A DNA stretch of 37,712 nt from Candidatus Omnitrophota bacterium. Its GTDB lineage: Bacteria > Omnitrophota > Gorgyraeia > Gygaellales > Profunditerraquicolaceae. A program made the position numbers and the translations under genes. The stretch is from NCBI GenBank assembly GCA_026387265.1, contig JAPLLZ010000042.1, forward strand, positions 1-37,712. Direction: 5' to 3'. Shown one piece after another: positions 16,022-25,722 of the stretch; the stretch's first letter is position 1; each line of letters begins with the position of its first letter. The notes beneath the pieces are model-generated. The model saw only the letters and a program-made list of their open reading frames with translations. It was not told the DNA's origin and made no database searches.

Positions 16022-16631
16022 TTATTTTATAGGTTCTATACCTACTGCTTATATCTTTGGCCGGGTGCTTAAAGGAATCGATATTCGCAAGGTCGGTTCA
16101 GGCAATGTGGGCGCTACTAATGCGTTGCGTGTTTTAGGCAAAGTCCCGGGAGTCATCGTTTTAATTTTAGATATACTAAAAGGATTCTTGGTGGTTTTTT
16201 TTCTGGGGAACTACTTTGTGGATAAGCCTGTTTTGTTGCAGACGCAAAATATGCGGATAGCGATGGGTTTGTTCTGTATTTGCGGGCATAACTGGACGGT
16301 ATTTTTACAGTTTAAGGGAGGGAAAGGAATTGCCACCACTTTTGGTGTTTTACTTGGCCTTTCTTTAAAAGTTCCCGGCCTAAATTCAGTAATCGGTTTA
16401 TTAATTCTGGTGTGGTTTATTGTTTTTTGTATTTTTAGGATAGTTTCTCTAGCCTCAATCTGTAGCGCTGTTTTTTTTCCGGTTTTCTCTGTGTTGTTTA
16501 GGCTTCCGCTAACATTTATTAGTTTAAGTTTACTGCTTTTTATTTTTGTGATTATCCGGCATAAAGAAAATTTGCGCAGGATTATTCAAGGTAAAGAACC
16601 CCGCCTCTATTTTAAGAAAACAACAAATTAA
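15990..16631 (+). CDS. plsY: Acyl-phosphate glycerol-3-phosphate acyltransferase
   Basis: A 213-residue polytopic membrane acyltransferase that uses acyl-phosphate to make lysophosphatidic acid, the first step of phospholipid synthesis. Family motifs are intact: GSIPTAYIFGR, VGSGNVGATNALR, CGHNWTVFLQFKGGKGIAT, and RHKENLRRIIQGKEPR at the end. It overlaps the end of pgsA by 32 nt, so lipid head-group and acylation enzymes are translated together. Length and motifs are normal. Confidence 0.95.
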   Translation: MLLTIVALLVSYFIGSIPTAYIFGRVLKGIDIRKVGSGNVGATNALRVLGKVPGVIVLILDILKGFLVVFFLGNYFVDKPVLLQTQNMRIAMGLFCICGHNWTVFLQFKGGKGIATTFGVLLGLSLKVPGLNSVIGLLILVWFIVFCIFRIVSLASICSAVFFPVFSVLFRLPLTFISLSLLLFIFVIIRHKENLRRIIQGKEPRLYFKKTTN

Positions 16632-16787
16632 CCCACAATTTCAAAATTAACTCCAACACCCTACGCTAAACAAGATATTCTACTTAAGAGGAAACGCTTT
16701 CTTTTTTAGGTCAAAATCCATTGATTTGCCTTTATTTTAACTGCATACTTTAAATGAAATTAAAAGGGTTAGTTTAAGGTAAAATCG

Positions 16788-17126
16788 ATGAGAGACTTAC
16801 TCTATAAAAATCTGACTTTTCGCAGTAGGGGGCGGAAAATAATCGCTAGCTCTGAAGTAGCCGATAAGGAGGGCGTACATAGCGTGGTGCGCCGGCATTT
16901 TGCATATATTATTAAGCCGATTAAAAGCACTGAATTAATTAATCCTCAACCCTATCTTTATGTTTTAAAAGAAAGAAATACCAAAGAAAAGAAGGAGCAT
17001 TTTTTCTGCAAGATTAAAGGAAGTATTCTGGCGGTAAATAGAGGAGAATTTTATCAAATTCTATTTGTGCACACTTTAAGTGTGGAGCTTACTGTTTCTG
17101 CAAAATTAAGCGAACAGATTGGCTAA
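16788..17126 (+). CDS. Hypothetical protein, 112 residues
   Basis: I do not recognise a family. The protein is 112 residues, basic in the first half (RSRGRKIIASSEVADKEGVHSVVRRHFAYII) and mixed beta-like later (PYLYVLKERNTKEKKEHFFCKIKG). It has no transmembrane segment or signal peptide, and a single cysteine near residue 74. AAGG lies about eight bases before the ATG, and a strong terminator follows at 17155-17183, so it looks like an independent transcription unit after plsY. Coding is supported by the ribosome binding site, the terminator and a composition like its neighbours. Nothing visible gives its role. Confidence 0.7.
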   Translation: MRDLLYKNLTFRSRGRKIIASSEVADKEGVHSVVRRHFAYIIKPIKSTELINPQPYLYVLKERNTKEKKEHFFCKIKGSILAVNRGEFYQILFVHTLSVELTVSAKLSEQIG

Positions 17127-17154
17127 CTTAGTTGGTAGTACTTTTATTAATCTC

Positions 17155-17183
17155 CCAGGTTATTATGCTAACCTGGTTTTTTT
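17155..17183 (+). terminator. Rho-independent terminator after the 112-residue gene
   Basis: CCAGGTTA (17155-17162) and TAACCTGG (17169-17176) form a perfect 8-bp stem with a 6-nt loop, followed by seven T. It lies between two converging genes. The T-run is only on the + strand side, so it mainly serves the upstream gene. Confidence 0.9.
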
Positions 17184-17204
17184 ATTAATAAGTAAGTATT
17201 TTGA

Positions 17205-20200
17205 TTAATCTAGATAGATATCAATTTTCTTGATTTGACATGATCTGATTGCTAGGGCATAAGGAGCAGGTATTGTGGCAGAAGCAAATTCAATAGGTTT
17301 ATTACTGTCCCAGATAACAATCTTTTTTATTGTGGCGCCAGATTTTTCATCAACAGAGTAGGTATTTTTTCTCTTGGGATTATGATAAGTTACCTGGATT
17401 TGGCTTAAGAAATTAAAAGAATACTTACCGGTTTTGTCAAATAGCCATCCTGCAAGATTAGGTTTAAAAGTTAAATTAAGTTGGCCAGTTTCGTCCTGCC
17501 TAAAAGGACAAAGGCCGGTATTCATAATTAACCAAATATGCAAAAATTCTGCGGTAGAGCCGGATAATCTGGCGACAAAACCATTTCCGTGCAATCTTTT
17601 ATCCGGGAAAGCACTGCTTGCCAGGAAAGAGGAGTTTTCTAAAATACTGCGGCCATATATTTGCGGATCCTGAAAAGGTATAAGCACGTTTTTAAACTCA
17701 GCGTAAAATTCCTCAACTAATCCGTTTTTCAGCAACTCCAAAATATATTTATATTCCATATGTAGCCAGATTGATTCGTTTTCCAGCCATCCCGGACTAA
17801 ATACTCTACATCTGCCTATTTCCTCCGGCATGGAGTTTAGTGATTCCGTTACTTTGTACATCTTCAATTTTTTATCAAAAAGTGCACTGTTTTTAGTTGC
17901 TTGGTGTAGATTTAGGCATTGTTGACGATTTTGAGAAAGCCTCAAAGCGTGCATTTGGCCTTCAAGAAATAGCGGCAGCGGAATTTGCGTAAATTTCTTT
18001 GGGTAAATATAATGATCCTTGATAATGTCGTATTCCTTAACCTCGTTAATAAAATAAGAATAGTAAATACCTTTAGTTTTGTCGAAAGCTTTAGCCAGGC
18101 CGGTTTCTACTTTTTCTAAAGCCTGATTGATAAAATCAAGTAGCTGGTTGATAGGCATTTTTGTTAGTTTGCCGTAAAATCCCAAGCGGATATTATGCCG
18201 GTAGCTTTCTTTTAGGGTATTGCTTTTGTCCCAATAGGTAAACTGATCTAAAGGAAATAAAGGGTGCAACTGCTCAATAAACCTGGCTATTTCTTCAGCC
18301 ATCTCAATTTCGCTTAATTGAGAATTTTCTACGGCTTGCTTAATTTTTATGAGCAGGCGTTTTAATTCGAAAGTTTCACAGGTTGATGAACCAAAGAGGG
18401 CAGGTAAGCCATTAAGCGAATCAAACCAGTTGGGTTTATTGGATTCCATTTCGATGCCTACGCCGAAAGCATCCAGGGAGGCTAATTTATTTACTGCTAA
18501 GCATAAAAGTTTAGCCATGAGTGTTGTATAATGTATTTGGCCTTCTCCATGAAGCGTTCTTACAGAGTGTGGATTAATTATTCTTTTGTGCAGTATTTCT
18601 TTTTTTGCGTTATCCTGTATAAGAGAATGCAGTTGGCGGGGTTGGCCGTTATATAAAACGTATTTTTCATTGCGTGGCCTGACTACTTCCGTATTATCAT
18701 AAAAAGTAAAAACTTTTCTTTCAAAGAATAGTTCCCTAGCTTTTTCCGGATACAGCCCCAGATAGCTATCGATTAAATCCAGATTATATGTCCAGTGATC
18801 TGTCCAGAATCCTTCTCCATGTTCAGCTTCCTGAATTTTTAAAGCGCAGGAGAGTATAGCGTCTAAAAAAATATCATAAGATGCAGTTAACTTGATGCTA
18901 TTTTCTTCAATAAAAAATAAAAGTTCTCCTGGGCTAAAAGGTTTTTTAAAGAAATCGTTCAGTTTTTCGATACTATTTTCTGAAACAAATGTTTTTAAGA
19001 GTTTGTTTAATTCCGGATTATCTTTGAGCAGAAAGCTTTCTGGTTTTACCACTAAGGGATTAAAACCGTCTGCCTGGATAAGGTTCATAAAGGAAATAAT
19101 GTTTTCATCCTGGATGCGGGGATTAAACCAAAGGTCATTTCGCCGGTTTTGATTGGTATCCCGGTAGTTCCCGTTGCCTTGTGAAAGATAAGTAGGTTGG
19201 AGTTGGAATTTGTTATAATCTCTTTCTAAATCACCATGTTTACGCGAATATAGGTAAAATACAATGCCAGATGCAAAAACTTCCGGGTATCCACCGCGCA
19301 TAATATTATCTAGATAAGTTTGTTGTGTGTATAAATCAAACTCTGCAGAACTGCTTTTAGTTAAAATGTTGTCTTTTAATTCAGTAATTAATTTGGTATT
19401 TTGGAGCAGTTTTTCTTGGATATATCCGAATTTAGTAATATTTTTAACCGAGCTATTTAAGGTTTTAGCATTGCGCGCCTGGCCAATTACCGCATAAAAA
19501 GTTTTTTCTTCATCAGGCTTTAATTCCAAATCCATTAAAAGTAGTGCGCAGGGGGTTTTGCTCTGAGTTAATTGATCTTTTGGATGCTGGAAATTAATTT
19601 GTGATAAAAATTCTGCCGGGTAAGAATGGTCGGATACTTGTCCAAAGACAGATTCTGGATCAACTATGGGTTTAATTATTTGCGGTTTATTTTTTTTAAA
19701 ATGAAAGCCAAGATAAAAGTTTCCTTCTTGTATATGTATGACTTCCGGCCGATCCGAGGGGTCGACTTGTAGTTTATAAAAAGGAACATTATTATCCAAG
19801 TTGTCAATTTTCATCCAGGCTTCGATGGTGCGACCGAGTTTTTTAAGGAAAAAATTATTTGTTCCAAAAGGGACAATTTGCGGCATTCCGTCAATAAGTT
19901 GCAAAGAAGTGGTTTTATTGCCGGTATTTTGGATACTTACTATTCTGGTAAGGCCAGCGTAAGTATCATTGGGTATATTGAAATATTTTACGGTGGTTTT
20001 AATTCCTAGCGTATGATTTTCTTCTTCTAGGGTAAGTTCAGCAGAGCCTATGCGCATGCAATTGCTAATATGGTATTTTAGGTTTATATACCCATCATGA
20101 AACGGCTCATAATAAATCGATTCAGTTTTATTCTTTTTAATCTTAATAAAAGTACGAAAACCTTGATTAGAAACAAACTGCCAGGATTTATTCGCCGGAA

Positions 20201-20417
20201 AGAATTCCATAATGGCATGATCTTTGTCTTTAGTGCCAAAACTGCAGATACATTGGCCGCGGTTAACGTAGAAAACCCACATCGGGATTCCGTATTTTCC
20301 GGCAATTCCCGGGAAGAAGTTAGCAAACGGCTTGGCATAGTTGTAGTTTTCAATGACAAACTCGCCTTGTTTATTTAGGTAGTATTTTGGTTTGATTTTT
20401 TCAGCTTTATTTTTCAT
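17205..20417 (-). CDS. GH94-like large carbohydrate-active enzyme (cellobiose phosphorylase-type)
   Basis: The only confident minus-strand gene, 1070 residues, no signal peptide, so probably cytoplasmic. The N-terminal ~330 residues are beta-rich (YGIPMWVFYVNRGQCICSFG, TSLQLIDGMPQIVPFG), and the rest is a helical barrel with GFWTDHWTYNLDLIDSYLG near 537-555, ENESIWLHMEYKYILELL and LHGNGFVARLSGSTAEFLHI. This matches the GH94 (old GT36) architecture of glycan phosphorylases often annotated as cellobiose phosphorylase. The aspartate in WTDHW is a candidate catalytic acid, but I cannot assign it with confidence, so substrate and chemistry (phosphorolysis or hydrolysis) stay open. No ribosome binding site precedes the ATG. 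A consensus-like promoter lies 28 bases upstream. Confidence 0.8.
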   Translation of the reverse strand: MKNKAEKIKPKYYLNKQGEFVIENYNYAKPFANFFPGIAGKYGIPMWVFYVNRGQCICSFGTKDKDHAIMEFFPANKSWQFVSNQGFRTFIKIKKNKTESIYYEPFHDGYINLKYHISNCMRIGSAELTLEEENHTLGIKTTVKYFNIPNDTYAGLTRIVSIQNTGNKTTSLQLIDGMPQIVPFGTNNFFLKKLGRTIEAWMKIDNLDNNVPFYKLQVDPSDRPEVIHIQEGNFYLGFHFKKNKPQIIKPIVDPESVFGQVSDHSYPAEFLSQINFQHPKDQLTQSKTPCALLLMDLELKPDEEKTFYAVIGQARNAKTLNSSVKNITKFGYIQEKLLQNTKLITELKDNILTKSSSAEFDLYTQQTYLDNIMRGGYPEVFASGIVFYLYSRKHGDLERDYNKFQLQPTYLSQGNGNYRDTNQNRRNDLWFNPRIQDENIISFMNLIQADGFNPLVVKPESFLLKDNPELNKLLKTFVSENSIEKLNDFFKKPFSPGELLFFIEENSIKLTASYDIFLDAILSCALKIQEAEHGEGFWTDHWTYNLDLIDSYLGLYPEKARELFFERKVFTFYDNTEVVRPRNEKYVLYNGQPRQLHSLIQDNAKKEILHKRIINPHSVRTLHGEGQIHYTTLMAKLLCLAVNKLASLDAFGVGIEMESNKPNWFDSLNGLPALFGSSTCETFELKRLLIKIKQAVENSQLSEIEMAEEIARFIEQLHPLFPLDQFTYWDKSNTLKESYRHNIRLGFYGKLTKMPINQLLDFINQALEKVETGLAKAFDKTKGIYYSYFINEVKEYDIIKDHYIYPKKFTQIPLPLFLEGQMHALRLSQNRQQCLNLHQATKNSALFDKKLKMYKVTESLNSMPEEIGRCRVFSPGWLENESIWLHMEYKYILELLKNGLVEEFYAEFKNVLIPFQDPQIYGRSILENSSFLASSAFPDKRLHGNGFVARLSGSTAEFLHIWLIMNTGLCPFRQDETGQLNLTFKPNLAGWLFDKTGKYSFNFLSQIQVTYHNPKRKNTYSVDEKSGATIKKIVIWDSNKPIEFASATIPAPYALAIRSCQIKKIDIYLD

Positions 20418-20444
20418 TTTTTGGTTGCGTGGTTAATTATTTGT

Positions 20445-20472
20445 ATTTTACACATTTTTCTTAATTTGTCAA
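20445..20472 (-). promoter_or_regulatory. Sigma-70-type promoter for the GH94-like gene
   Basis: On the minus strand TTGACA (20472-20467) is followed by a 16-bp spacer and TAAAAT (20450-20445). Transcription would start near 20438, giving a leader of about 20 nt without a clear ribosome binding site. The -35 box is a perfect consensus match. Confidence 0.7.
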
Positions 20473-20505
20473 CTTATAGCTTTTGGAATGGTGTCAGGGC
20501 GAATG

Positions 20506-20534
20506 TTGACTTTTGAATATAATAATGATAAAAT
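20506..20534 (+). promoter_or_regulatory. Sigma-70-type promoter for gatCAB
   Basis: TTGACT (20506-20511), a 17-bp spacer and TAAAAT (20529-20534) precede the gatC ribosome binding site GGAGGG (20546-20551). It is back to back with the GH94 promoter, the two -35 boxes being 33 bp apart, so one bound regulator could affect both. Confidence 0.7.
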
Positions 20535-20554
20535 AATAAAAATTTGGAGGGATA

Positions 20555-20842
20555 ATGTCAATAGATAAAGAAACAATTAATCATGTTGCACATTTAGCGC
20601 GTATCGAATTGCAGCCTAATGAGTTAGAGAAGCTTTCCGGTGAGCTTCATGCGATATTGGGTTTTATTGATAAACTTAGTAATTTGAATGTGGAACAAGT
20701 TAAGCCAGCCAGCCATATTTTACCCATAAGTAATGTATTGCGGGAAGACCAACCTCATATTTCTTTATTCCCGCAGAAGGCTCTGGAGAATGCTCCGAGC
20801 AAAAAGGGGAATTTCTTCAGTGTCCCCAAAATAATAGAATAA
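20555..20842 (+). CDS. gatC: Aspartyl/glutamyl-tRNA amidotransferase subunit C
   Basis: A 95-residue GatC, the small belt-like subunit that stabilises GatA on GatB in the complex converting misacylated Glu-tRNA(Gln) or Asp-tRNA(Asn) to the amidated form. Family motifs: [26 protein letters not shown] and the proline-rich [19 protein letters not shown]. It starts right after GGAGGG and a sigma-70-type promoter and is two bases from gatA. Length is normal. Confidence 0.95.
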   Translation: MSIDKETINHVAHLARIELQPNELEKLSGELHAILGFIDKLSNLNVEQVKPASHILPISNVLREDQPHISLFPQKALENAPSKKGNFFSVPKIIE

Positions 20843-20844
20843 TC

Positions 20845-22275
20845 ATGGATTTAAATCAACTTACTGCCCACGAACTATTAGCAAAATTAAACAGCCAGGA
20901 GACTTCGCTTAAGGCGGTTATGGACTCGCTCTATGCGCGTATACATAAAGTTGAGCCTAAAGTCAATGCGTATATTAGGAGGCAAGAGCTAAAGGATTTT
21001 ACTGGTAATTCCACATCAGGTTTTCTTAAAGGATTACCAATTACCATTAAAGATAATATTTGCACAGAGGGGATTTCTACTGAATGCTGCTCTAAAATTC
21101 TTCAAGGTTTTCGCCCGCCATATGATGCTACTGTAATTAAAAAATTAAAAGAAAGCGGCGCTACTATTTTTCCAATAAAAGCTAATATGGATGAGTTTGC
21201 TTTTGGATCTTCTACTGAAAATTCATATTTCGGGGTAACGCATAATCCCTGGAATTTAGATTGTGTTCCTGGGGGATCTAGCGGCGGATCAGCTGCTGCT
21301 GTTGCCAATGATGAAGCAATTTGGGCTTTAGGAAGTGATACCGGAGGTTCAATACGCCAACCAGCATCTTTTTGCGGGGTGGTAGGTTTAAAACCGACCT
21401 ATGGGCGCGTTTCGCGTTTTGGATTAATTGCTTTTGCTTCCAGCCTTGATCAGATTGGACCGATCACTAAAGATGTTCAGGATGCCGCAATTTTAATGGG
21501 GATTATCTGTGGGCATGATTCTAAAGATTCAACTTCAGTAAATCAAGGCACGCCCAATTATACTAAAAGCCTCCACGGTGATATTAAAGGTTTAAAAATC
21601 GGTATACCTAAAGAATACTTCGTTGAGGGAATGGATGCGGAAGTTAAGGTGATTATTGAAGAGGCGATAGAAAAGCTAAAAACTTTAGGTGCAACTACTA
21701 AACAGGTATCATTGCCCCATACTGATTATGCAGTTGCCGTCTACTATATTATAGCTACAGCGGAAGCCAGCTCAAATTTAGCCAGATTTGATGGAGTGCA
21801 ATATGGGTATCGTGCGCAGTCAGATAATTTAATTCAGATGTATAAGTCCACGCGCGCTGAAGGATTTGGCCAGGAGGCCAAACGAAGAATTATATTGGGC
21901 ACATTTGCTTTGTCGCATGGATATTATGATGCATATTATTTACGTGCTTTAAAAGTACGTACGCTAATTAAGCAGGATTTTGATAAAGTTTTTCAGGATT
22001 TTGATTGTATTGTTACCCCTACTTCTCCGACCAGTGCTTTTAAAATTGGAGAAAGAGTCCAGGACCCGTTGAAGATGTACCTTTCTGACATTTACACTAT
22101 TTCTGTAAACTTGGCAGGAATACCGGCAATATCTGTTCCCTGTGGTTTTACTAAAAAAGGTTTGCCCGTAGGGTTGCAGATTATGGCTAAGCCTTTTGAT
22201 GAAGAGATGCTTTTTAGGGTAGCGCATGCTTTTGAACAAAATACCGATTGGCATAAAATTAAACCTAAAATATGA
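20845..22275 (+). CDS. gatA: Aspartyl/glutamyl-tRNA amidotransferase subunit A
   Basis: A 476-residue amidase-signature enzyme that frees ammonia from glutamine for GatB. The Ser-cisSer-Lys centre is visible: K69 in [11 protein letters not shown]145 in [14 protein letters not shown] and S169 in [16 protein letters not shown]. The C-terminal [12 protein letters not shown] and [15 protein letters not shown] stretches are standard. Its stop overlaps the gatB start by ATGA. The complete gatCAB set implies indirect tRNA amidation for Gln and/or Asn. Confidence 0.96.
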   Translation: MDLNQLTAHELLAKLNSQETSLKAVMDSLYARIHKVEPKVNAYIRRQELKDFTGNSTSGFLKGLPITIKDNICTEGISTECCSKILQGFRPPYDATVIKKLKESGATIFPIKANMDEFAFGSSTENSYFGVTHNPWNLDCVPGGSSGGSAAAVANDEAIWALGSDTGGSIRQPASFCGVVGLKPTYGRVSRFGLIAFASSLDQIGPITKDVQDAAILMGIICGHDSKDSTSVNQGTPNYTKSLHGDIKGLKIGIPKEYFVEGMDAEVKVIIEEAIEKLKTLGATTKQVSLPHTDYAVAVYYIIATAEASSNLARFDGVQYGYRAQSDNLIQMYKSTRAEGFGQEAKRRIILGTFALSHGYYDAYYLRALKVRTLIKQDFDKVFQDFDCIVTPTSPTSAFKIGERVQDPLKMYLSDIYTISVNLAGIPAISVPCGFTKKGLPVGLQIMAKPFDEEMLFRVAHAFEQNTDWHKIKPKI

Positions 22276-23699
22276 AATATCAAACAGTTATCGGATTAGA
22301 AGTTCACCTGCAGTTGAATACTAAAACCAAGGCATTTTGTGGTTGCTCAACGGATTTTGGAAAAGCCCCTAATTCCAATGTCTGCCCGGTTTGCCTTGGT
22401 TTTCCCGGTTCGTTGCCGGTGTATAACCGGGAGGCGTTAAATTCTGCAATTAAATTAGCCCTTGCTTTTGGTTGTCAGATTCAAGAACATACCAAATTTG
22501 ACCGGAAAAATTATTTTTATCCGGATTTACCTAAGAATTATCAGATTTCGCAGTATGATTTACCCTTATCGCGAAACGGTTATTTAGATATCCATGTTCA
22601 GGATCAACCTAAACGCATTGGGATTACCCGGGTGCATTTAGAGGAAGACGCCGGTAAGCTTATTCATGAAGCAAATGAAAGCCTGGTAGATTTTAACCGT
22701 ACAGGAATTCCGTTACTGGAGATTGTTAGTGAACCGGATTTAAATAGCCCGCAGGAAGCTTTTGATTATTTGACAAGTTTAAAAAATATTATTGGATATT
22801 TGGATGTATCTGATTGCGATATGGAGAAAGGGTCTTTGCGTTGCGATGCTAATATTTCTTTGCGCCTTCAGGGGGCTAAAGAGCTGGGAGTTAAGGCGGA
22901 GTTAAAAAATATGAATTCTTTTAAAGGTGTTAAGGATGCTTTGACTTTTGAGGTAGAGCGGCAAACTCAGCTTTTGGAAACCGGAGAACAGATGGTTCAG
23001 GAAACCCGGCTTTGGGATGTAGAAAAAGGGGTAACCGTAGCGATGCGTACTAAAGAAGGCGCTAAAGATTACCGGTATTTTCCTGATCCGGATTTAACCG
23101 TTTTTATCATTGACCAATCCCTGATTTCACGGATTAAAAAAGAGTTACCGGAATTACCGCAGGAGAAAGTTGCCCGTTTTGTTAAGGAATACGGGTTAAG
23201 TGAATATGATGCTAAAATTTTAACTTGCACTAAAAAGAATGCGGAATTTGCAGAAAAATGTATCCAGGTTTATCCGGGAAAAGATAAAAAGGAGATAGTC
23301 AATTGGTTAATTGGCCCGTTACTATCGGAAGCTAACTTGCGGAAAATAGAATTATATGAGTTGAAAATAAATATAAAAGAATTGATAAATTTGCTGGGTT
23401 TTGTACAAAGGCAGGAGATTTCTTATCTTTCCGCCAAGATTGTTTTAAATCAATTGATTGATAGCCAGAAATCTACCCACGATTTGATTCGAGAAGGGAA
23501 TTTACAGCAGATATCTAATACTGATGCACTCACGCAAATAATTGAAACAGTTATTCAGGAAAACGCTAAATCAGTGAGCGATTTTAAAGCCGGTAAAACC
23601 AATGCTTTGATGTATTTAGTCGGCCAAGTAATGAAGAAGAGCTCCGGCAAAGCTAATCCCAAGGTAGTAGGAGAATTAATTAAAGGAAGGCTTAGTTAA
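22272..23699 (+). CDS. gatB: Aspartyl/glutamyl-tRNA amidotransferase subunit B
   Basis: A 475-residue full-length GatB, which activates the tRNA-bound acid with ATP and adds ammonia. It opens with [20 protein letters not shown] (shown in part), then the zinc-binding CGCS and CPVCLGFPG cysteines, [18 protein letters not shown], and the EEDAGKL and CDANISLR motifs. The helical tail and YqeY-like domain (about 330-475, [17 protein letters not shown]) bind tRNA. Its stop codon shares its last base with the start of the next gene (TAATG). Confidence 0.96.
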   Translation: MKYQTVIGLEVHLQLNTKTKAFCGCSTDFGKAPNSNVCPVCLGFPGSLPVYNREALNSAIKLALAFGCQIQEHTKFDRKNYFYPDLPKNYQISQYDLPLSRNGYLDIHVQDQPKRIGITRVHLEEDAGKLIHEANESLVDFNRTGIPLLEIVSEPDLNSPQEAFDYLTSLKNIIGYLDVSDCDMEKGSLRCDANISLRLQGAKELGVKAELKNMNSFKGVKDALTFEVERQTQLLETGEQMVQETRLWDVEKGVTVAMRTKEGAKDYRYFPDPDLTVFIIDQSLISRIKKELPELPQEKVARFVKEYGLSEYDAKILTCTKKNAEFAEKCIQVYPGKDKKEIVNWLIGPLLSEANLRKIELYELKINIKELINLLGFVQRQEISYLSAKIVLNQLIDSQKSTHDLIREGNLQQISNTDALTQIIETVIQENAKSVSDFKAGKTNALMYLVGQVMKKSSGKANPKVVGELIKGRLS

Positions 23700-24919
23700 T
23701 GCGTAAAAAGATAATTCTGGTCGCTTTTTTTGTTGTCCTTGTGTTTATCGGTATCCGGCGTGGTTTTACTGAAAATAAAAGGAAAGGTAATGATGAACTG
23801 TATAAACAGGTGGAGATATTTTCTAATACCTTGGCAATTATTCATAAAGAATATGTTGATGATACAAAAAACCAAGATTTGATTTACGGCGCATTAAAAG
23901 GTATGTTGGCTTCACTGGATGCCCACAGTCAATTCATGGATCCTCAGACGTATGAAGCATTAAAGACGGATACTCAGGGTAAATTTGGAGGCTTAGGAGT
24001 TGAAATTACTATCAAAGACGGTTTATTGACCGTGATTACGCCAATTGAGGATACGCCTGCCTGGAAAGCAGGAATTACTGAAGCAGTCAAAAAAATGCGC
24101 GGTAAACCAGGAGAGATAGTTAATCTTACGATATTAAGAGATGCTGAAAAAAAACTGTTAGATTTTAAAATTACCAGAGATATTATTAAAATTACTGATA
24201 TAAAATATGCGCTTATCTTGGAAGATGGAATTGGTTATCTGCGGCTGTCCGAATTCCGTGAAAATACCCTTGCTGAATTTAATAATGCCTTAACTAATCT
24301 TTCCAAGCAAGGAATGCGGGCATTAATCCTTGACCTGCGGAATAATCCTGGTGGGCTCTTGGATGTCGCGGTTAAGATAACTGGAAAATTTCTGGAAGCG
24401 AATAAGTTAGTTGCTTACACTAAGGGCAGGCAAAAGGACCAAGACCTGAAGTTTTTCTCTGATACTAAAAGCACAAATTTAGATTTACCGCTGGTTGTTT
24501 TAATTAATGAGGGGTCAGCTTCCGGAAGCGAGATTGTTGCCGGCGCTTTACAGGATTATAAGCGCGCCATAATTATCGGAAATAAATCTTTCGGGAAAGG
24601 ATCTGTGCAGACAGTTATTCCTTTAGGCGACGGTTCAGCTTTACGTTTAACTACGAGCCATTACTTTACTCCTTCAGGAAAAATAATCCAAGGCCAAGGA
24701 GTTACTCCGGATATTCTGGTTGAGCAGAAAAAGGAATCAGCTGCTGAAGCTCCGGAGATGGAAATAAAAACTTCCGGCGAAGCCTTTGATAAGATTCAAA
24801 ATGATCAGCAGGTTGATACGTTACCCGCCAAAACCACCTTTAATTATAAAACTGATATTCAAATCATGCGCGCTATAGACACTTTGAAAGCAATTGAGAT
24901 TTATAAGCGGGTTAAATAA
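23699..24919 (+). CDS. ctpA: S41 carboxyl-terminal processing protease with shortened PDZ domain
   Basis: A 406-residue exported tail-specific protease: N-terminal hydrophobic anchor (3-20), helical segment, PDZ remnant (about 90-160), catalytic core with LDLRNNPGGLLDVAV, S275 in GSASGSEIVAGAL and K300 in SFGKGSVQT, then a disordered tail. The family degrades or trims envelope proteins and uses the PDZ domain to gate the active site. Here the PDZ reads PAWKAGI and jumps to TEAVKKMRGKPG. The usual stretch between (GDxIxxIxGxxxxxxSLD-type, about 20 residues) is absent without loss of frame, near base 24078. Substrate-gating is therefore probably altered, or the assembly dropped about 60 bases. 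Confidence 0.9.
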   Translation: MRKKIILVAFFVVLVFIGIRRGFTENKRKGNDELYKQVEIFSNTLAIIHKEYVDDTKNQDLIYGALKGMLASLDAHSQFMDPQTYEALKTDTQGKFGGLGVEITIKDGLLTVITPIEDTPAWKAGITEAVKKMRGKPGEIVNLTILRDAEKKLLDFKITRDIIKITDIKYALILEDGIGYLRLSEFRENTLAEFNNALTNLSKQGMRALILDLRNNPGGLLDVAVKITGKFLEANKLVAYTKGRQKDQDLKFFSDTKSTNLDLPLVVLINEGSASGSEIVAGALQDYKRAIIIGNKSFGKGSVQTVIPLGDGSALRLTTSHYFTPSGKIIQGQGVTPDILVEQKKESAAEAPEMEIKTSGEAFDKIQNDQQVDTLPAKTTFNYKTDIQIMRAIDTLKAIEIYKRVK

Positions 24920-24948
24920 TTTTAGATTGCAATAAGTATTTCGAATAA

Positions 24949-25722
24949 ATGAAAAACACAACGTATAAATATTTAGGTATAATTCTACTTTTTTTTGTAT
25001 TTGTTGCGCTTATCTTGGTTCCTATTCATAAAAAACCCCCGGTTAAAAAGAAGCTGCCTGTGGTTGTTGGACGGATTGCTATTGTAATTGATGATTGGGG
25101 GTATAGTTTAAATAACCTCCCTATTGTTCAGCAGATAAAACAACCTTTGACTTGCGCGATTCTACCGGGTCTAAAAAACTCGAAATTAGCTATGCAGGAA
25201 TTGAATAACTTAGGCTTTGAAATAATATTGCATTTACCGATGGAGCCAAAAGAAAAATATAATTTAGAGAATAATACCATTACTATCGCCATGGATGCTG
25301 TAAAAATTCATAATGTTTTTGAAAAAGATCTAGCTAATATTATTCTTGCCAGGGGCGTGTCTAACCATATGGGTTCGCGTGTCACTGAAGACAAGAAGAC
25401 AAGTACTTTAGTGATGGCTGAAGCAAAAAAACGCAATCTGTATTTTTTTGACAGCTTTGTCACCAATAAATCTGTTTGCCCAATTTTATCTAAAAAAATT
25501 GGGGTTAAATTTGCTAAGCGGGATGTGTTTTTAGATAATTCTAATGATCCTGAATACATAAAAGGACAGCTTAGAAAATTAAAGAAAATCGCTAGAAATC
25601 AGGGGGTAGCGATCGGTATTGGCCATGACCGCAAAAATACCTTGTTGGTATTAAAAGAAATGCTTCCGCAGTTGGAAGCAGAGGGTTATCAGTTTGTTTT
25701 TCTTTCGCAGGTGGTACGATGA
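24949..25722 (+). CDS. Divergent polysaccharide deacetylase (DUF610/YibQ family)
   Basis: A 257-residue protein with an N-terminal membrane anchor or signal (about 6-25) and an NodB-like fold of the divergent polysaccharide deacetylase type. Motifs: RIAIVIDDWGYS, ILPGLKNSKLA, EIILHLPMEPK, GVSNHMGSRVTED, FFDSFVTNKS and the terminal AIGIGHDRKNTL. In the family these sit beside S41 proteases and murein hydrolase regulators, as here, and probably act on envelope glycans. The exact substrate is unknown. The stop overlaps tsaD by ATGA. Confidence 0.88.
   Translation: MKNTTYKYLGIILLFFVFVALILVPIHKKPPVKKKLPVVVGRIAIVIDDWGYSLNNLPIVQQIKQPLTCAILPGLKNSKLAMQELNNLGFEIILHLPMEPKEKYNLENNTITIAMDAVKIHNVFEKDLANIILARGVSNHMGSRVTEDKKTSTLVMAEAKKRNLYFFDSFVTNKSVCPILSKKIGVKFAKRDVFLDNSNDPEYIKGQLRKLKKIARNQGVAIGIGHDRKNTLLVLKEMLPQLEAEGYQFVFLSQVVR

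Noticed and set aside
20097-20378. A 93-codon + strand frame opposite the GH94-like gene
   Set aside because: It is the antisense shadow of a well-supported large gene and has no ribosome binding site or domain.
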